NCBI GenBank assembly: GCA_946800325.1 | Contig: OX326960.1 | Location: 22,435,150-22,499,149 of the forward strand | DNA length: 64,000 nt | Origin: Luzula sylvatica | Lineage: Eukaryota; Streptophyta; Magnoliopsida; Poales; Juncaceae | Direction: 5' to 3' | Part shown: positions 12,051 to 23,180 of the stretch, in pieces | How the letters are laid out: every line of letters begins with the position of its first letter | Position numbering within the stretch: position 1 is the first letter of the stretch | Notes under the pieces: generated by a model | Database searches by the model: none | Seen by the model: only the letters and a program-made list of their open reading frames with translations | Told to the model about the DNA's origin: nothing | Translations under genes and position numbers: made by a program

Positions 12051-15000
12051 ATGGCAAAAACAATGTTTCTTTTATTACATACCTTTGTGGTTCTCGCTTC
12101 TTCGGCATCACTACCTCGATGCCCAACAAGTTGTGGTAATATTACAATCCCGTACCCGTTTGGTATCGGTACCGGCTGTTACCGAGACGGATTCGAGATC
12201 ACATGTAACACGATCACAAGATATAATGCTTTTCCTACCCTAACTGGTACGAATATACGAGTTCTTGATTTACCGCTAGAGCTTAGCGAGGCTCAAGTGG
12301 AGTTGCCTATTGGCTGGGAGTGCTACAACAAATCAGGAGTCGAGGATACCTTCTTGGCACAAATCGATTTTAATGCCGAGGGCACATACAGGTAATTTAT
12401 TCGCATCCCCCGTGGTTAGCTTATATGTATTGGTTTTAGGCAGAGGCGGGAATCGATAGGTTCGAGGCAGGTTCAAATAAGGCTACTTTGAGTTGGAGGA
12501 TATTCGAGTCCTAGGTTATTAAGGTTACATGTCATTCAGTTTTTTTGGGTCATTCGGATACGGTCCATACGGATAGTTTTTTTTTTTGATATGAACGATA
12601 TGATAAACGATTTTGCTTGCGAAACAATATTCATATACAGATACGTATACAAATATGGATATCCCTATACGGATACGGATACAATATTTAGATACTAGTA
12701 CTTTTCATATATGTATCATCATATTTTATTATTTTTCTTTTTATTATTGTTCTTATCAATGATACTTAAAGGTATCGAAGAAGGAAATGTTTATTATATT
12801 CAAAGATCGCCGTAGTAATATTCTTATATATTAATAGTATTCAATTCTATAAAGTAATATTTAGAATAAAATTTAATATTCTATGTATTTTTTTAATTGA
12901 ATATATTTTTCCTAAATAAAATAATTATACTATAATATCTGTCTCAATATCTGAAATTAATTCGTATTTTTATTTGTATACGCAAAAAAAACGGATACAA
13001 ATACAAGATGATCATTATCTGTCCTATAAGATTAGCGGAATTTTGGATCAGGTCAGATTGTGTCACCTTTAATTTTTAGGAGTTACCCCATAAAAGTAAA
13101 TGGATAGAAACTAAAGAAGGAGAATAAAAAGAAAGTTTAGTTTTGATCTCAAGTTTAGTGTTGAGGAGAAATGCAGAGAAGCAAAATTTTCCTCTATCAT
13201 TCTCCACTTAGACTCACATATTGCTGTACTGTACAAAATGCTGATCTTTATTGATAATTTTTTTTTAATATTAATGTATACAGGATCTCAAACACCCATA
13301 ACCAGTTTGTTGTAATCGGGTGCAATTCCTTGGCGTGGATCCAAAGCAAGAAAGATAATAATGGAATCTATTCGTACGACTATTACACGGGTTGTTTATC
13401 ATACTGCAACGACTCAAATAGCATTACAGATGGTGATTGAAGAAAAACAATTATTTAACAAATAAAAAATCTCTCTTGTTCAGCACTCTAACTTCAAATC
13501 TACAATTCTTCAAATGTATATTCTTATATGATTAACGAACTTGTGTTGAATTTTAAACAGACGGTTCTTGTTCAGGCGTTGGTTGTTGTCATGTTGCTAT
13601 TCCTTCGGATCTTGCCGACAACTTGATACATTTCCAGGGATATTCCCATGATGGTATATTATCTTTCAGCCCATGTAGCTATGCATTTTTGGTCGATAAA
13701 GATTGGTTTAGCTTCGGTAAATCGAACCTGACAATGTCTACGAACACAACCGTGCCAGTCTGGCTTGATTGGGCGTTTAGAGGGGCAAAGAGTTGCGCAA
13801 AAGCACAATTAGATTTAATAACATATGGTTGTCAAAGTTCAAATAGCCAGTGCTACGAATCAAGTAATGGACCGGGTTATTCTTGTAACTGTTCAAAAGG
13901 GTATCAAGGCAACCCTTACCTTGTAAATGGATGTGTAGGTAAATTATTACTCTTTACAAATCTTTATTTGTATCTGTAGTTACCAAATAGTTCCTCAACA
14001 ATTAATCAAATATGTGCGTATTTACGTTATTTTACTGATGATCAATATATTCGATTATGCAGACATAGATGAATGCACATTACCTCATATGTATCCTTGC
14101 AACGGTAATTGCCACAACCTGCCAGGTTCTTATGAATGCACGTGTGCATCAGGCAAACACGGTGACCCGTTTAATGGTTCATGCACCCCCAAATTTTCGC
14201 TAGGGATGAAGCTCGCAATCGGTACATAATTTTATTTATTGGTTTCTATTCGGTTACAAATTTATATTCAATTTGTCAATAAGAAATTTAAATTGATTTG
14301 TAGGAAGCACTTGCGTAACGATTGTACTGGTCGTTACCGTTACGGTACTCTGTGTATGCCAATACCGACGGTTCCAAATGGAAAGAGATGCATTCAAGAA
14401 GGATGGACGATATGAGCAACTTATGTCCGAAAAAGTTGAGAGAATGAAAATCTTCACCAAAGAAGAGGTGGAAAAAATCACAAATAATTTTCGAACTGTT
14501 ATTGGGCATGGGGGCTATGGCATGGTTTACAAAGGCGATCTAGAAGACAGACGCATGGTCGCAGTGAAAGTGTCTCACGCGGTCGATGGTCAGAGCCAAA
14601 ATAAGGAATTCAACAAAGAATTTATGAATGAGATGATTATACTATCTCAAGTAATTCACAAGAATATTGTTCGGCTACTAGGTTGTTGCTTAGACGGAAA
14701 TGTTCCGATGCTTGCATACGAGTTCATCTCCAACGGAAGCCTTCAAGATTATCTCCATAGTAATAGATCACATATCGATCTGGAAACTCGTCTACGTATT
14801 GGTGTTGAAACAGCAGAAGGGCTTGATTATTTGCATTCCTCGACCGATCATCGAATTCTTCATGGAGATGTTAAATGCGCTAATATTCTCCTAAACGAAG
14901 ATTATACGGTGAAAGTCTCTGACTTTGGAACATCAAGGTTCCTTTCGAAGGACGGGACCCAAACTACCTCGCATATTCCAGGAACTTTCGGGTATATTGA

Positions 15001-15394
15001 CCCGGAGGTCTTGCAAACCGGTCGACTAACTGAAAAAAGTGATGTATATAGTTTTGGAGTTGTTCTATTGGAACTTATCACCAGAAAGAAACCAATCCTT
15101 GAGGATAAAAACCTCGCGAAAGTTTTTATTACTTCAATGGAAGCAAATAATATCATACACATGATGGACCATGAAATTTCTTTTGAAGGTAACAACTTGG
15201 AGCTTCTTAAAGAGGTTGGTGAACTTGCAGTTGAATGTTTACGGTTAAATGATACGGAGAGACCAACGATGAAAGAAGTGGTACGGCGTCTGGAAAATAT
15301 TCGAAATGGCGTACAGGTAGGTCCGCAGAGTAGTTCTTTTTCGAGACACCACATTCGTCGTGTTCAAAGTGAAATCATGAGATGGACATCTTAA
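12051..15394 (+). CDS. Wall-associated receptor-like kinase (WAK/WAKL), non-RD type
   Basis: Five exons join in frame to 705 aa: 12051-12391, 13284-13432, 13561-13938, 14063-14221, 14304-15394. Order: signal peptide (MAKTMFLLLHTFVVLASSAS); cysteine-rich GUB_WAK pectin-binding domain (CPTSCGNITIPYPFGI); WAK-associated region (CSGVGCCHVAIP); EGF-like repeat (GPGYSCNCSKGYQGNPYL); calcium-binding EGF (DIDECTLPHMYPC..GSYECTC); transmembrane helix (VTIVLVVTVTVLCV); kinase. The kinase has the glycine loop GHGGYGMVYKG, lysine in VAVKVS, HGD in place of HRD (ILHGDVKCANILL), DFG (VSDFGTSR) and DPEVLQTG. From family knowledge WAKs sit in the plasma membrane, bind pectin or its fragments and signal in growth and defence. 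HGD makes this a non-RD kinase. The gene looks intact. A broken tandem copy lies at 26535-30220. Confidence 0.92.
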
Positions 15395-15645
15395 ATGTAG
15401 AATCAGGTTGGTGATGTTATTTTGGTTTATTTTGTATTTTTTTTAGGGAAGATCTGTAGTATTATGTAATCACGTTAATACCACTTGTTTGGTTCGATCG
15501 TGTAATGTTATATTGAGCCTTGATTGACGTAAGATTCTAGATTAGTTGCAAATTGTAATTCCTAAATGGACAAATTATAAAATGTTATGTGATTTATAAC
15601 ATTAGTACCGGTAATCCAATATAAAAGGGATGGATTATATAGAAA
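15395..15645. other. 3' flank of the WAK gene
   Basis: Short AT-rich region that should hold the WAK 3' UTR. It ends where a minus-strand Helitron terminus begins. Confidence 0.5.
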
Positions 15646-15673
15646 CTAGCACTTCGCCCGCGCGATTGCGCGG
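15646..15673 (-). mobile_element. Helitron 3' terminus (minus strand)
   Basis: A perfect GC hairpin (15658-15663 with 15668-15673, loop gatt) is followed on the minus strand by gcgaagtgCTAG and then T. This is a second Helitron 3' end in the same orientation as that at 7661. Its body must run rightward and probably includes the GC-rich repeat at 15925-16335; the 5' end is not identified. Confidence 0.7.
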
Positions 15674-15924
15674 TCTTGTTTTGTGTACTTGTGTGCTTTG
15701 TTTTAATTTTACAATTAATTGATTAGATAGCGATTTTATTCCAAACCGAGCACAGTTAGAAAATTGAGTAAAGAAAATTTACAAACTTCAAAAGTAATAT
15801 AAGTGTTGCGTAGTTGGCAAGTTATTTACAAAACAAACAACATACAGTACCAATCATTTCTATTGAATTAACAGTGAAGATGAATCATGAATAATAAATC
15901 ATAAATTAGTAAGAACTAACTACC

Positions 15925-16335
15925 AACGGCATATCACTCAAAGCACCTCGGCTCGACCTGCCATGGTGCTCGTGCAGCACCTGCTCCGCCTACCGACGCT
16001 ATTTGCCTGCGCCTCAACCGCCTCACGTCACTACCGAGGATGCGTAACTCGAAGCACCTCTGCTCGACCCGTCATGGTGTTTGCGCAGCATCTGCTCCGT
16101 CTCGTAACGCTATCGGCCTGCGCCTGGACCACCTCGTGCCACTATCGACGACGTGTCCCTCAAAGCACCTCAGCTCGATCTGTTCGTGCTGCATCTGCTC
16201 TGCCTCCCGACGCCATCAGCCTACACCTGGACTGTCTCGCGTCCGGACCGCCTCACACCACTACCAACAACGTGTCAATCGAAGCACCTCGGCTCGACCT
16301 TTTTCGTTGCAATAATTGCACGGCGCAACGCAAAT
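15925..16335 (+). repeat. GC-rich tandem repeat of about 110-120 bp encoding (L/I)(K/E)AP(R/Q)LDLF
   Basis: About 3.5 units start near 15937, 16047, 16157 and 16277, each opening with 'cgaagcacctcggctcgacc' or a close variant. Between them run 'ctgctccgcct' and 'cctgcgcctggac' blocks. In one frame the unit start reads SLKAPQLDLF or SIEAPRLDLF. The fourth unit continues as NNCTAQRKL, which matches the single-copy minus-strand peptide at 61457-61642. Several overlapping open frames arise from the repeat. Base composition is far more GC-rich than the surroundings, which suggests a captured coding segment that expanded in tandem. Confidence 0.75.
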
Positions 16336-16837
16336 TGAAGGGCCAAAGCTGCTCGACTTGCATTTATGACCTAAAATAAACAAATAAATAAATGAATCAT
16401 TTATTATTTAATTGAACTCAAAATCACTCAACTCCTAAATACAAGTTTTACCACAACACTATCCATTTTATGGAGAAAAATATCCTTCTATATTCATATT
16501 TAGTAAATAAAAAGTTTTTTTTGTTACTTTTATTAATTTTAAAAATCTCATAAATACTTTTTAGCATATAATAATTTCATGTTATATTTTTATAATTTTA
16601 GTATTTCATTCATTATTTTATTTTTTTTGAAAAACAAACATAAAATTATAATAAAATAAACAACAATACAAAAAGAAAACCTTACAAATATTTCAAAAAA
16701 TAAAAAAGCCATGAAACTATTAAAAACAAATACATAAAGAAATGAAAACAAATAAACTAGACGTTAAAAATTAATTTGTCTATCAATATATTTTCAAGGT
16801 GTTTTTTCAATATTATAGTTTGTTTTATAATTCTTTG

Positions 16838-16901
<64 letters not shown>
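16336..16901. repeat. AT-rich region and left half of split repeat R2, ending in an (AT)n run
   Basis: From about 16675 the sequence matches 31640-31840 ('ccatgaaactattaaaa', 'gttaaaaattaattt', 'gttttataattctttga'). The match stops at the AT run (16840-16901) and resumes at about 22640, so the 5.7 kb in between is an insertion. Confidence 0.75.
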
Positions 16902-16906
<5 letters not shown>

Positions 16907-17059
16907 AATGCTAAATAGAATCCACAAAAAGAATCCACAAAACGAATCCAAGGATCAAAAATAAATATATATAGAGTCGGAGGGACCTTTTCGTAATTTT
17001 ACAAACTTATGTTAAAATAAAAATAACTGGGGTTCTTTTTATAATTATTCTAGCCCAAT

Positions 17060-17571
17060 ATCCCATCGGGCCATCCCCTTCTTTCCTGTTGATGCTCTCT
17101 CTCTCTCTCTCTCTCTCACTGCTCTCTCTCGAGAACCAGACTCAACTCATCTCTCCCCTTCTTTCCTGTTGATGCACGACCAGAAAAAGAAAAAAGAAAA
17201 AAGTGAGAAGAAGATAAGAGGATCGCCATGTCGATTGAGCTCGCCCCTCTTCTCTCGCTGGCTCCTTCTCTCGTTTCAGTCAGGCCGAAATGCATGGCCA
17301 TGGTCCGCCTCTTTCTCGCGATACACTCCGAGCACCGAAGAAACCCTAATTTCGATTTTGCCGCCAAATGTCGTGCGACTGGCTTGAGACGTCGTTCTTT
17401 TTCGAGCGATGGCCCGATCTTTCTCCGGTGATGGTGAATATGCGAGAGTATGCGAACAAGAAGATTGAATCGCCTCTTATTCATGCCGATCTGAAAACTC
17501 TCCAAACCCTAGTTTTTGGCGAAGCCACCGTATAGCAGAGAGGTACAGTCGCAGGATCTTAGTTTGTCAAA
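17060..17571 (+). promoter_or_regulatory. Captured promoter/leader of the METTL5-like fragment
   Basis: A CT microsatellite (17095-17116) and GC-rich sequence precede the ATG at 17572. 'ccccttctttcctgttgatg' occurs twice (17073 and 17155). Open frames here in both strands have no recognisable product and look like leader sequence of the captured gene. Confidence 0.45.
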
Positions 17572-17824
17572 ATGAAGCTCAAACAACTGGAATGTCTTCT
17601 CGGTGGTCTCCATAAATTTTCCAAGCCCAAGGTACTGATGAAAGTCTTTTCTTTAATTTTGTCTTGCTTTTTCAAGGGTTCATTCGAATCCATTTAATTG
17701 ATTAAATTAGAAATTATTTTTCTATGAAAGAATTATTTCTGCGAGGATATGGTATTAAATTTTGGGTAGTGATTTCATCTTTTATGTTATTGGATGACCA
17801 GGTTGAGTTGGAGCAAAATCCTTA
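17572..17824 (+). pseudogene. METTL5: METTL5-like methyltransferase, 5' fragment
   Basis: Exon 1 (17572-17631) encodes MKLKQLECLLGGLHKFSKPK, followed by a GT..AG intron (17632-17801) and the first codons of exon 2, VELEQNP, after which a stop codon follows. This matches the start of plant METTL5-type rRNA adenine methyltransferases (MKLKQLEGLLG...VELEQYPTGPH). The SAM-binding and NPPF catalytic parts are absent. It was carried here inside the transposon at 16902-22627. The intron shows capture at the DNA level, not through RNA. From family knowledge METTL5 makes N6-methyladenosine on 18S rRNA; this fragment cannot. Confidence 0.75.
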
Positions 17825-18335
17825 GGATTTACACTGTATATTTCCCAATTTAGCACCAATTGATCCTTGATTAAACGTAAATCGAACTCAAATATCTGAT
17901 TTATCCTTGATACACGGTATTCTGATCTTCGTACAACCCCAATGCTGACGAGACGCTCTTCTAATCGGTTCAGCACCTCCCAATGGCGACGAGACGACAT
18001 GCTGGTATTCTCCGTGTTTCTGTGCCTCAAACGCGATTATGAGACGAACACGGCGACGATTTTGGTGCGATTCTGAGACAATCTCGGGAACGATCTCGCG
18101 GAGTGTTGCAAAACGTGTTTTCGATTGCGGGCATGGTTCTGACGACTCAAGCCATTGTTGTCGAGACAGTCAAGAGGGAGGCTCCCATGGTTGTTGAGGC
18201 TGCTGAAGGGTCCTTTTATGTTTAAATGGGTGGGAAATTGATTTGGTTGGTGGTATTGTGGGTTTGTTAGGGTTTTAGAGCAGAGAGTTTAGGCTGTTCT
18301 TTATAAGATGATATCTTTGTACATGCACTAATAAA
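17825..18335. other. Unidentified GC-richer segment in the transposon
   Basis: Sequence at 17930-18250 is richer in GC than the satellite next to it. A short plus-strand frame reads FSIAGMVLTTQAIVVETVKR and then PMVVEAAEGSF. It may be a third captured fragment; I do not recognise it. Confidence 0.4.
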
Positions 18336-18339
18336 TATT

Positions 18340-19905
18340 GATTAGTGTTTATTAAAATAATGATATTAATTTCAATGTGTTTATTAAAATAATGATATCA
18401 AGTTCAAAGTGTTTATTAAAAAAACAATTAATTATTCAATGAACATGATCATGATCATTAATTTCATATAATCTAGCAAAATATATTATTGAATTTAGCA
18501 AAATATACGATTGAATTTAGAAAAATATACGATTAGATTGAGCAAAATATAGTTAATTATTCGGTGAACATGATCATTAATTTCGTATAATTCAACAAAA
18601 TATATTATTGAATGTAGCAAAATATACGATATAATTTACCAAAATATACGATTGAATTTACCAAAATATAGTTAATTATCTGATGAACATGATCATTAAT
18701 TTCAAATAATTCATCGTACTGAGAGAATATATGATTGAATTTAGCAAAATATATGATTAAATTTAACAGAATATACGATTGAATTTACTAAAATATAGTT
18801 AATTATCCGATGAATAATATCATTAATTTCATATAATTTAGAAAAATATATGATTGAATATTGCAAAATATATGATTGAATATTGCAAAATGTATGACTA
18901 AATGTAACAGAATATAAGATTGAATTTACTAAAATATAGTTAATTATCCGATGAATATGATCATTAATTTCACATAATTCAGCAAAATATATGATTACAT
19001 TTAACAAGATATACGATAAATTTAACAGAATATACGATTGATTTTACTAAAATATAGTTAATTATCCGATGAACACGATCATTAATTTAATATAATCAGC
19101 AAAATATATTATTGAAATTAGCAAAATATATGATTAAATTTAACAGAATATACGATTGAATTTACTAAAATATAGTTAATTGTCCGATGAATACGATCAT
19201 TAATTTCATATAATTCAACAAAATATATGATTGAATTTAGCAACATGTATGATTAAATGTAACAGAATATACGATTGAATATATTAAAATATAGTTAATT
19301 ATCCGATGAATACGATCATTAATTTCATATAATTCAGCAAAATATATGATTGAAATTAGCAAAATATATGATTAAATTAACATAATATACGATTGAATTT
19401 ACTAAAATATAGTTAATTATCCGATGAATACGATCATTAATTTCATATAATTCAGCAAAATATATGATTGAATTTACCAAAATGTATGATTAAATTTAAC
19501 AGAATATACGATTGAATTTACTAAAATATAGTTAATTATCCGATGAATATTATCATTAATTTCATATAATTTAGAAAAATATATGATTGAATTTAGCAAA
19601 ATGTATGATTAAATGTAACAGAATATACGATTGAATTTACTAAAATATTGTTAATTATCCGATAAATACGATCATTAATTTCATATAATTCAGCAAAATA
19701 TATGATTGAATTTAGCAAAATATATGATTAAATTTAACAGAATATACGATTGAATTTAATAAAATATAGTTAATTATCCGATGAATACGATCATTAATTT
19801 CACATAATTCAGCAAAATATATGATTACATTTAACAAAATATACGATTGAATATATTAAAATATAGTTAATTAACTATATTTTAGTATACTCATCGATTG
19901 TTAAA
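18340..19905. repeat. 118-119-bp satellite array with 22-bp subrepeats
   Basis: About 12 units. The marker 'ttaattatccgatgaa' recurs at about 18948, 19066, 19184, 19303, 19421, 19540, 19659 and 19778 (spacing 118-119 bp); the left part is less regular (126 and 142 bp steps). Each unit also holds three or four copies of a 22-bp block like 'aatatatgattgaatttagc'. AT-rich and non-coding. Confidence 0.92.
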
Positions 19906-20189
19906 CTATTTAAGATGGTTAAACTATTACAAACATCTAAAATAAAAACCACATTCTGTCCAGGTACAAAAATTTCAAACCAAAATTCAAGAATGGGATT
20001 CGATGTACACGAAATAACTTATCAGAACCAAAATTACGAAATAACCCTCGCTATGATGGTTAAACTATTACTCGATCACTCGAAAAAATCAAAAGAAAAA
20101 AAAAGAAGCCTAGGTGGACCAATCACAATACAACACATAATTTGTACAAGTAATCAATCCCAATAATATTGTCCCGCAGTTATTAAGAA
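19906..20189. other. Spacer between the satellite and the kinesin fragment
   Basis: A short plus-strand frame (19915-20166) has no family resemblance. 'ggttaaactatta' is repeated at 19917 and 20059. No function assigned. Confidence 0.4.
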
Positions 20190-21800
20190 TTTATCGTAAG
20201 GACTGGCAGGAGGCAATCGAAACGAATTTTCAGATCCGCTCGACAAATAATCACATCTAATCACATTATTTTCTTTATCATTCGAATTCTCTTTCTATTC
20301 ATACTCATAACTAGACGATGCCTGTAAAATGATCAACACAAAATTGTCACAATAAATAAAAGTAAAACCAATGAAATGAAATACAATTTGGGAAATATCA
20401 ATTTTAATACCTCGTAGTGAGAATCTTCTAAGAATAATTTGGAAGAATCTTGGTCGAATTTGAAACTCAAAAGAGCAGACCATTTTTGTTGCTTCTCCAG
20501 TATAAGGGCTTCGCAATTATTCTTCATTTGGTCGAACGAAACAGGATTTCTCGAAAAAGATGAGCTCGTTGAACTAGCTTCCAGGGCTGTCGTGGCCATT
20601 ACCTGCAATTTTATATTTACTTTTTTAATTTTCAAAAAATTTTCTCGTCTTTATTTTGATTTTATTTTCATACCGATTCGATGAGTTTGTTTACGCTGAT
20701 AACTTCGTTTGAGTGATTAGAATTTGAAGATCTCAAATCGGATTATGATGTGCTTATTTCAAAGAATGCATCATCGTCAGAACCATAATTTGACGAACTA
20801 CCAGAATCTTGTAGAAAAATTATCGAATTTTGTTTACGCTGATAACTTCGTAAATTATCGAATTTCTGTAGCAAGTGAGAAATTAAGGTTTCTTTTAATT
20901 GCAAATCGTCCTTGTTCAAGTTTGAAAGAAATTCTGTTGCGGCCAATTCATCGTCGTCAGAACCATAATTTGACGAACTACCAGAATCTTGTAGAAAAAT
21001 GGTTCCGAGCTCACTATCCTCTTTCAGAGATAAATGCGAATCAACCTGTCAAAAAGAAAAAAGAAAAACGTGTAAATATCAAATTTATCCCCATAATTTT
21101 CACAAAATCGAGCAATTTGGTCCTTAATAATTGTAGCCCCTTCACATAAATCCATTCACACATAGCCCCAGAAATATATAATTGTAGCAACACAAGCGGA
21201 TCAACTTGTAATATATTTTATGGTATAAAACATAAATCCATTCACACATAGACAACATCTTGACCTAATATTCCATTACCGCCAGATTGGAGTTTTTCTC
21301 CTATACTTAATACTAATCAGTCTAGAAAGGAGTCCAGAATTTTAGTCGTTCTTTTCTTATCGGAACCTGTTTCATTATCAAGCATGAACCGTGATCCTTT
21401 TCATGGCCGTGCTTAGGCAAGTTCGTTTTTATACGACAATACACCAGCGTATTTAAAATGTATTCTTCGTCTCGCAAGAATTAAGCAGAGTCGCCAGCAA
21501 GAAGGGTTAGATGACAAGATTTCTTGCAATATCTTCGCAATTGGAAGCGGGAAGAAATATTATATCTGTAGAAAAAGAAAATTAAGAGTTTATGTTCAGA
21601 TCTGAAAAAATACTAGAAGAATTGAAGGAGTAGAGAGCAAAAAAGAGGAAAAGTTTACCAAAATCAAATCTACTGGACTGATTCGTAAGACAAATCGAAT
21701 CAGATGAGATCCGCCAAGGGCTCGTCTTGGCATCCTCCGGCAACAATGGCCGAGCTCGAACGGCAACATAAATTCTCTCCATTTTGGTAGACATCCAGTG
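20190..21800 (-). pseudogene. Kinesin-like gene fragment (KIN-7N/CENP-E type front, rearranged)
   Basis: At 21782-21660 the minus strand reads MERIYVAVRARPLLPEDAKT and then PWRISSDSICL, the start of a plant KIN-7 type motor domain, ending at a splice donor after FDFG. The rest of the motor (P-loop, switches) is missing. Further along the same strand are exon-like pieces: 21050-20690 (SLKEDSELGTIFLQDSGSSS, LSNLNKDDLQLKETLISHLL), 20602-20411 (MATTALEASSTSSSFSRNPV; donor GAG|GT) and about 20321-20200 (ASSSYEYE.KENSNDKEN). They have intact splice sites but also stops and a partial internal duplication. I infer one captured gene with its middle deleted; that the downstream exons belong to the same kinesin is likely but unproven. 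Confidence 0.65.
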
Positions 21801-22237
21801 ACCTGCAGTTTTGAATTTGTAACTAATTATTAAGGGTAAGCAACACGATTTTAGAAATGTGCCAATTTGGTACTGTTTGCAGTAAAAAGGTACTGTGAAA
21901 TGTGTCGATGTGCTAAGCTCATTAGTTCGTGAAACAAACAGGGATCAAGAAAACTGTGAAATGTGCCGATTTGGTACTATTTGCAAAGAAAAACTGTTGC
22001 GATTTCAGACATTTATCTTAAAGAAAAACATAAAATAGAATTTTTCGGTGGAAACAATTTACAAAGCAAACAAAATCGGTGATGCTTGATGTACGGAACA
22101 AAATTAAATTAAAAAAGGGTACTTGATTTTTGCGAAAACTGTGGAGGAGTCTTCTAGCTGAGTAATGCAAAACTGAAGAAAAAGCCTGCTTCGTGCACCA
22201 GCCACCAGTACCGTCGAGCTCGAGCTTGGATCTAGCA

Positions 22238-22292
<55 letters not shown>

Positions 22293-22560
22293 GCGAAATC
22301 TTGGGGAAAGAGAGAGAGGAAGTGGCGGGAATCTGAAAAGTAATTATACCAATTCGTAGGACTAATGAGCTTGGATCTTCGCAATTGGAAGCGGGAAGAA
22401 ATTTCTTGCAATATCTGACTGTCGCCGCGCTAGGTGGAAGAGGTTTCGGGTCTGAAAAGTATGGGTCGGCGGAGAGGCTAAGGAAGAATATGAGATTGGA
22501 GACTGAGGGAAAAGGAAGTAACGAAGAAGAAGAGAGCGCGTGAATGAATTGGATAATTAC
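21801..22560 (-). promoter_or_regulatory. Captured promoter/leader of the kinesin-like fragment
   Basis: On the minus strand this holds GC-rich leader-like sequence and a (CT)n tract (plus strand (GA)n at 22231-22289) leading to the ATG at 21782. 'cttcgcaattggaagcggga' occurs at 21533 and 22377, a duplication of about 40 bp inside the leader. Confidence 0.45.
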
Positions 22561-22624
22561 GAAAATACCCCTCTGTCTGTGGATTCGTTTTTTGGATTGG
22601 ATTCGTGGATTCTCCTTAGCACGC

Positions 22625-22627
<3 letters not shown>

Positions 22628-22658
<31 letters not shown>

Positions 22659-23180
22659 ATTATTTTTTGAAATTACTGTATGTTAATTTTTTATGAAATA
22701 TTTTAAAATTAATAAAAAAATCACAATTTTTTTAAATTATTAAATATGTACATGGAAAGGACTTTTTGGTTAAAATAATATTTAACACCATCAAAAATTA
22801 ATTTTAAGAGATATTTGAAAATAAAAATTTGGTTGGAGGGTTTTCTTTTAAGCATCCACAAGTGAGTTTTTTTTTTAAATATTCAGAAAAAAGTTCAGAT
22901 TCTTTTTTTTTTAATTTCCCATAATAATGACTTCTTCTTAATAGGGTCCAACTAACTACATTATAATATTATATGTATATTTTACTTATAGACCTATGCA
23001 CAAACTAAGTAATTCATCTATCGGTTTGCTAAAAAAACTAAATAATTTTAAATTTCTCAATGATTTAATTTGTTTGAGTGATTTTTTTTTGGATATTGCA
23101 AGTTGGTAATGTGCTGGTTTATTATACAGAAATTTAGACAAAGATCAATATATAGCTGGCTGAGATGTTTGGTAAGAAGT
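22628..23180. repeat. (AT)n run and right half of split repeat R2
   Basis: The AT run (22627-22655) is followed by sequence matching 31840-31975 ('attctttttaattttttatg'-like block, 'aaaattaataaaaaa', 'aaattattaaatatgta', 'aaggactttttggtt'). Together with 16675-16850 it forms the target copy of the 5.7-kb transposon. 22800-23180 is AT-rich with no gene. Confidence 0.75.

Larger units (their letters stand above)
16902..22627. mobile_element. 5.7-kb Pack-type DNA transposon carrying two host gene fragments
   Basis: The left end 'gctaaatagaatccacaaa' and the reverse complement of the right end 'gctaaggagaatccacgaa' begin imperfect inverted repeats that run about 90 bp (both include 'acgaatcca' and later 'ttttcgtaatt'). 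Both ends abut AT runs. The second copy of the flanking repeat (31640-31975) is uninterrupted and serves as an empty site. Inside are a METTL5-like gene front on the plus strand, a 118-bp satellite array and a kinesin-like gene on the minus strand, each with its own CT-rich leader near an end. No transposase is encoded. The superfamily (Mutator-like is my best guess) is not settled. Confidence 0.75.

Noticed and set aside
15963..16379. 138-aa ORF and overlapping ORFs in other frames
   Set aside because: They arise from a GC-rich tandem repeat that is open in several frames, with no start context or domain; kept as a repeat.
18340..19905. CRISPR-like direct repeats
   Set aside because: Long AT-rich units repeated without unique spacers in plant DNA; a satellite.
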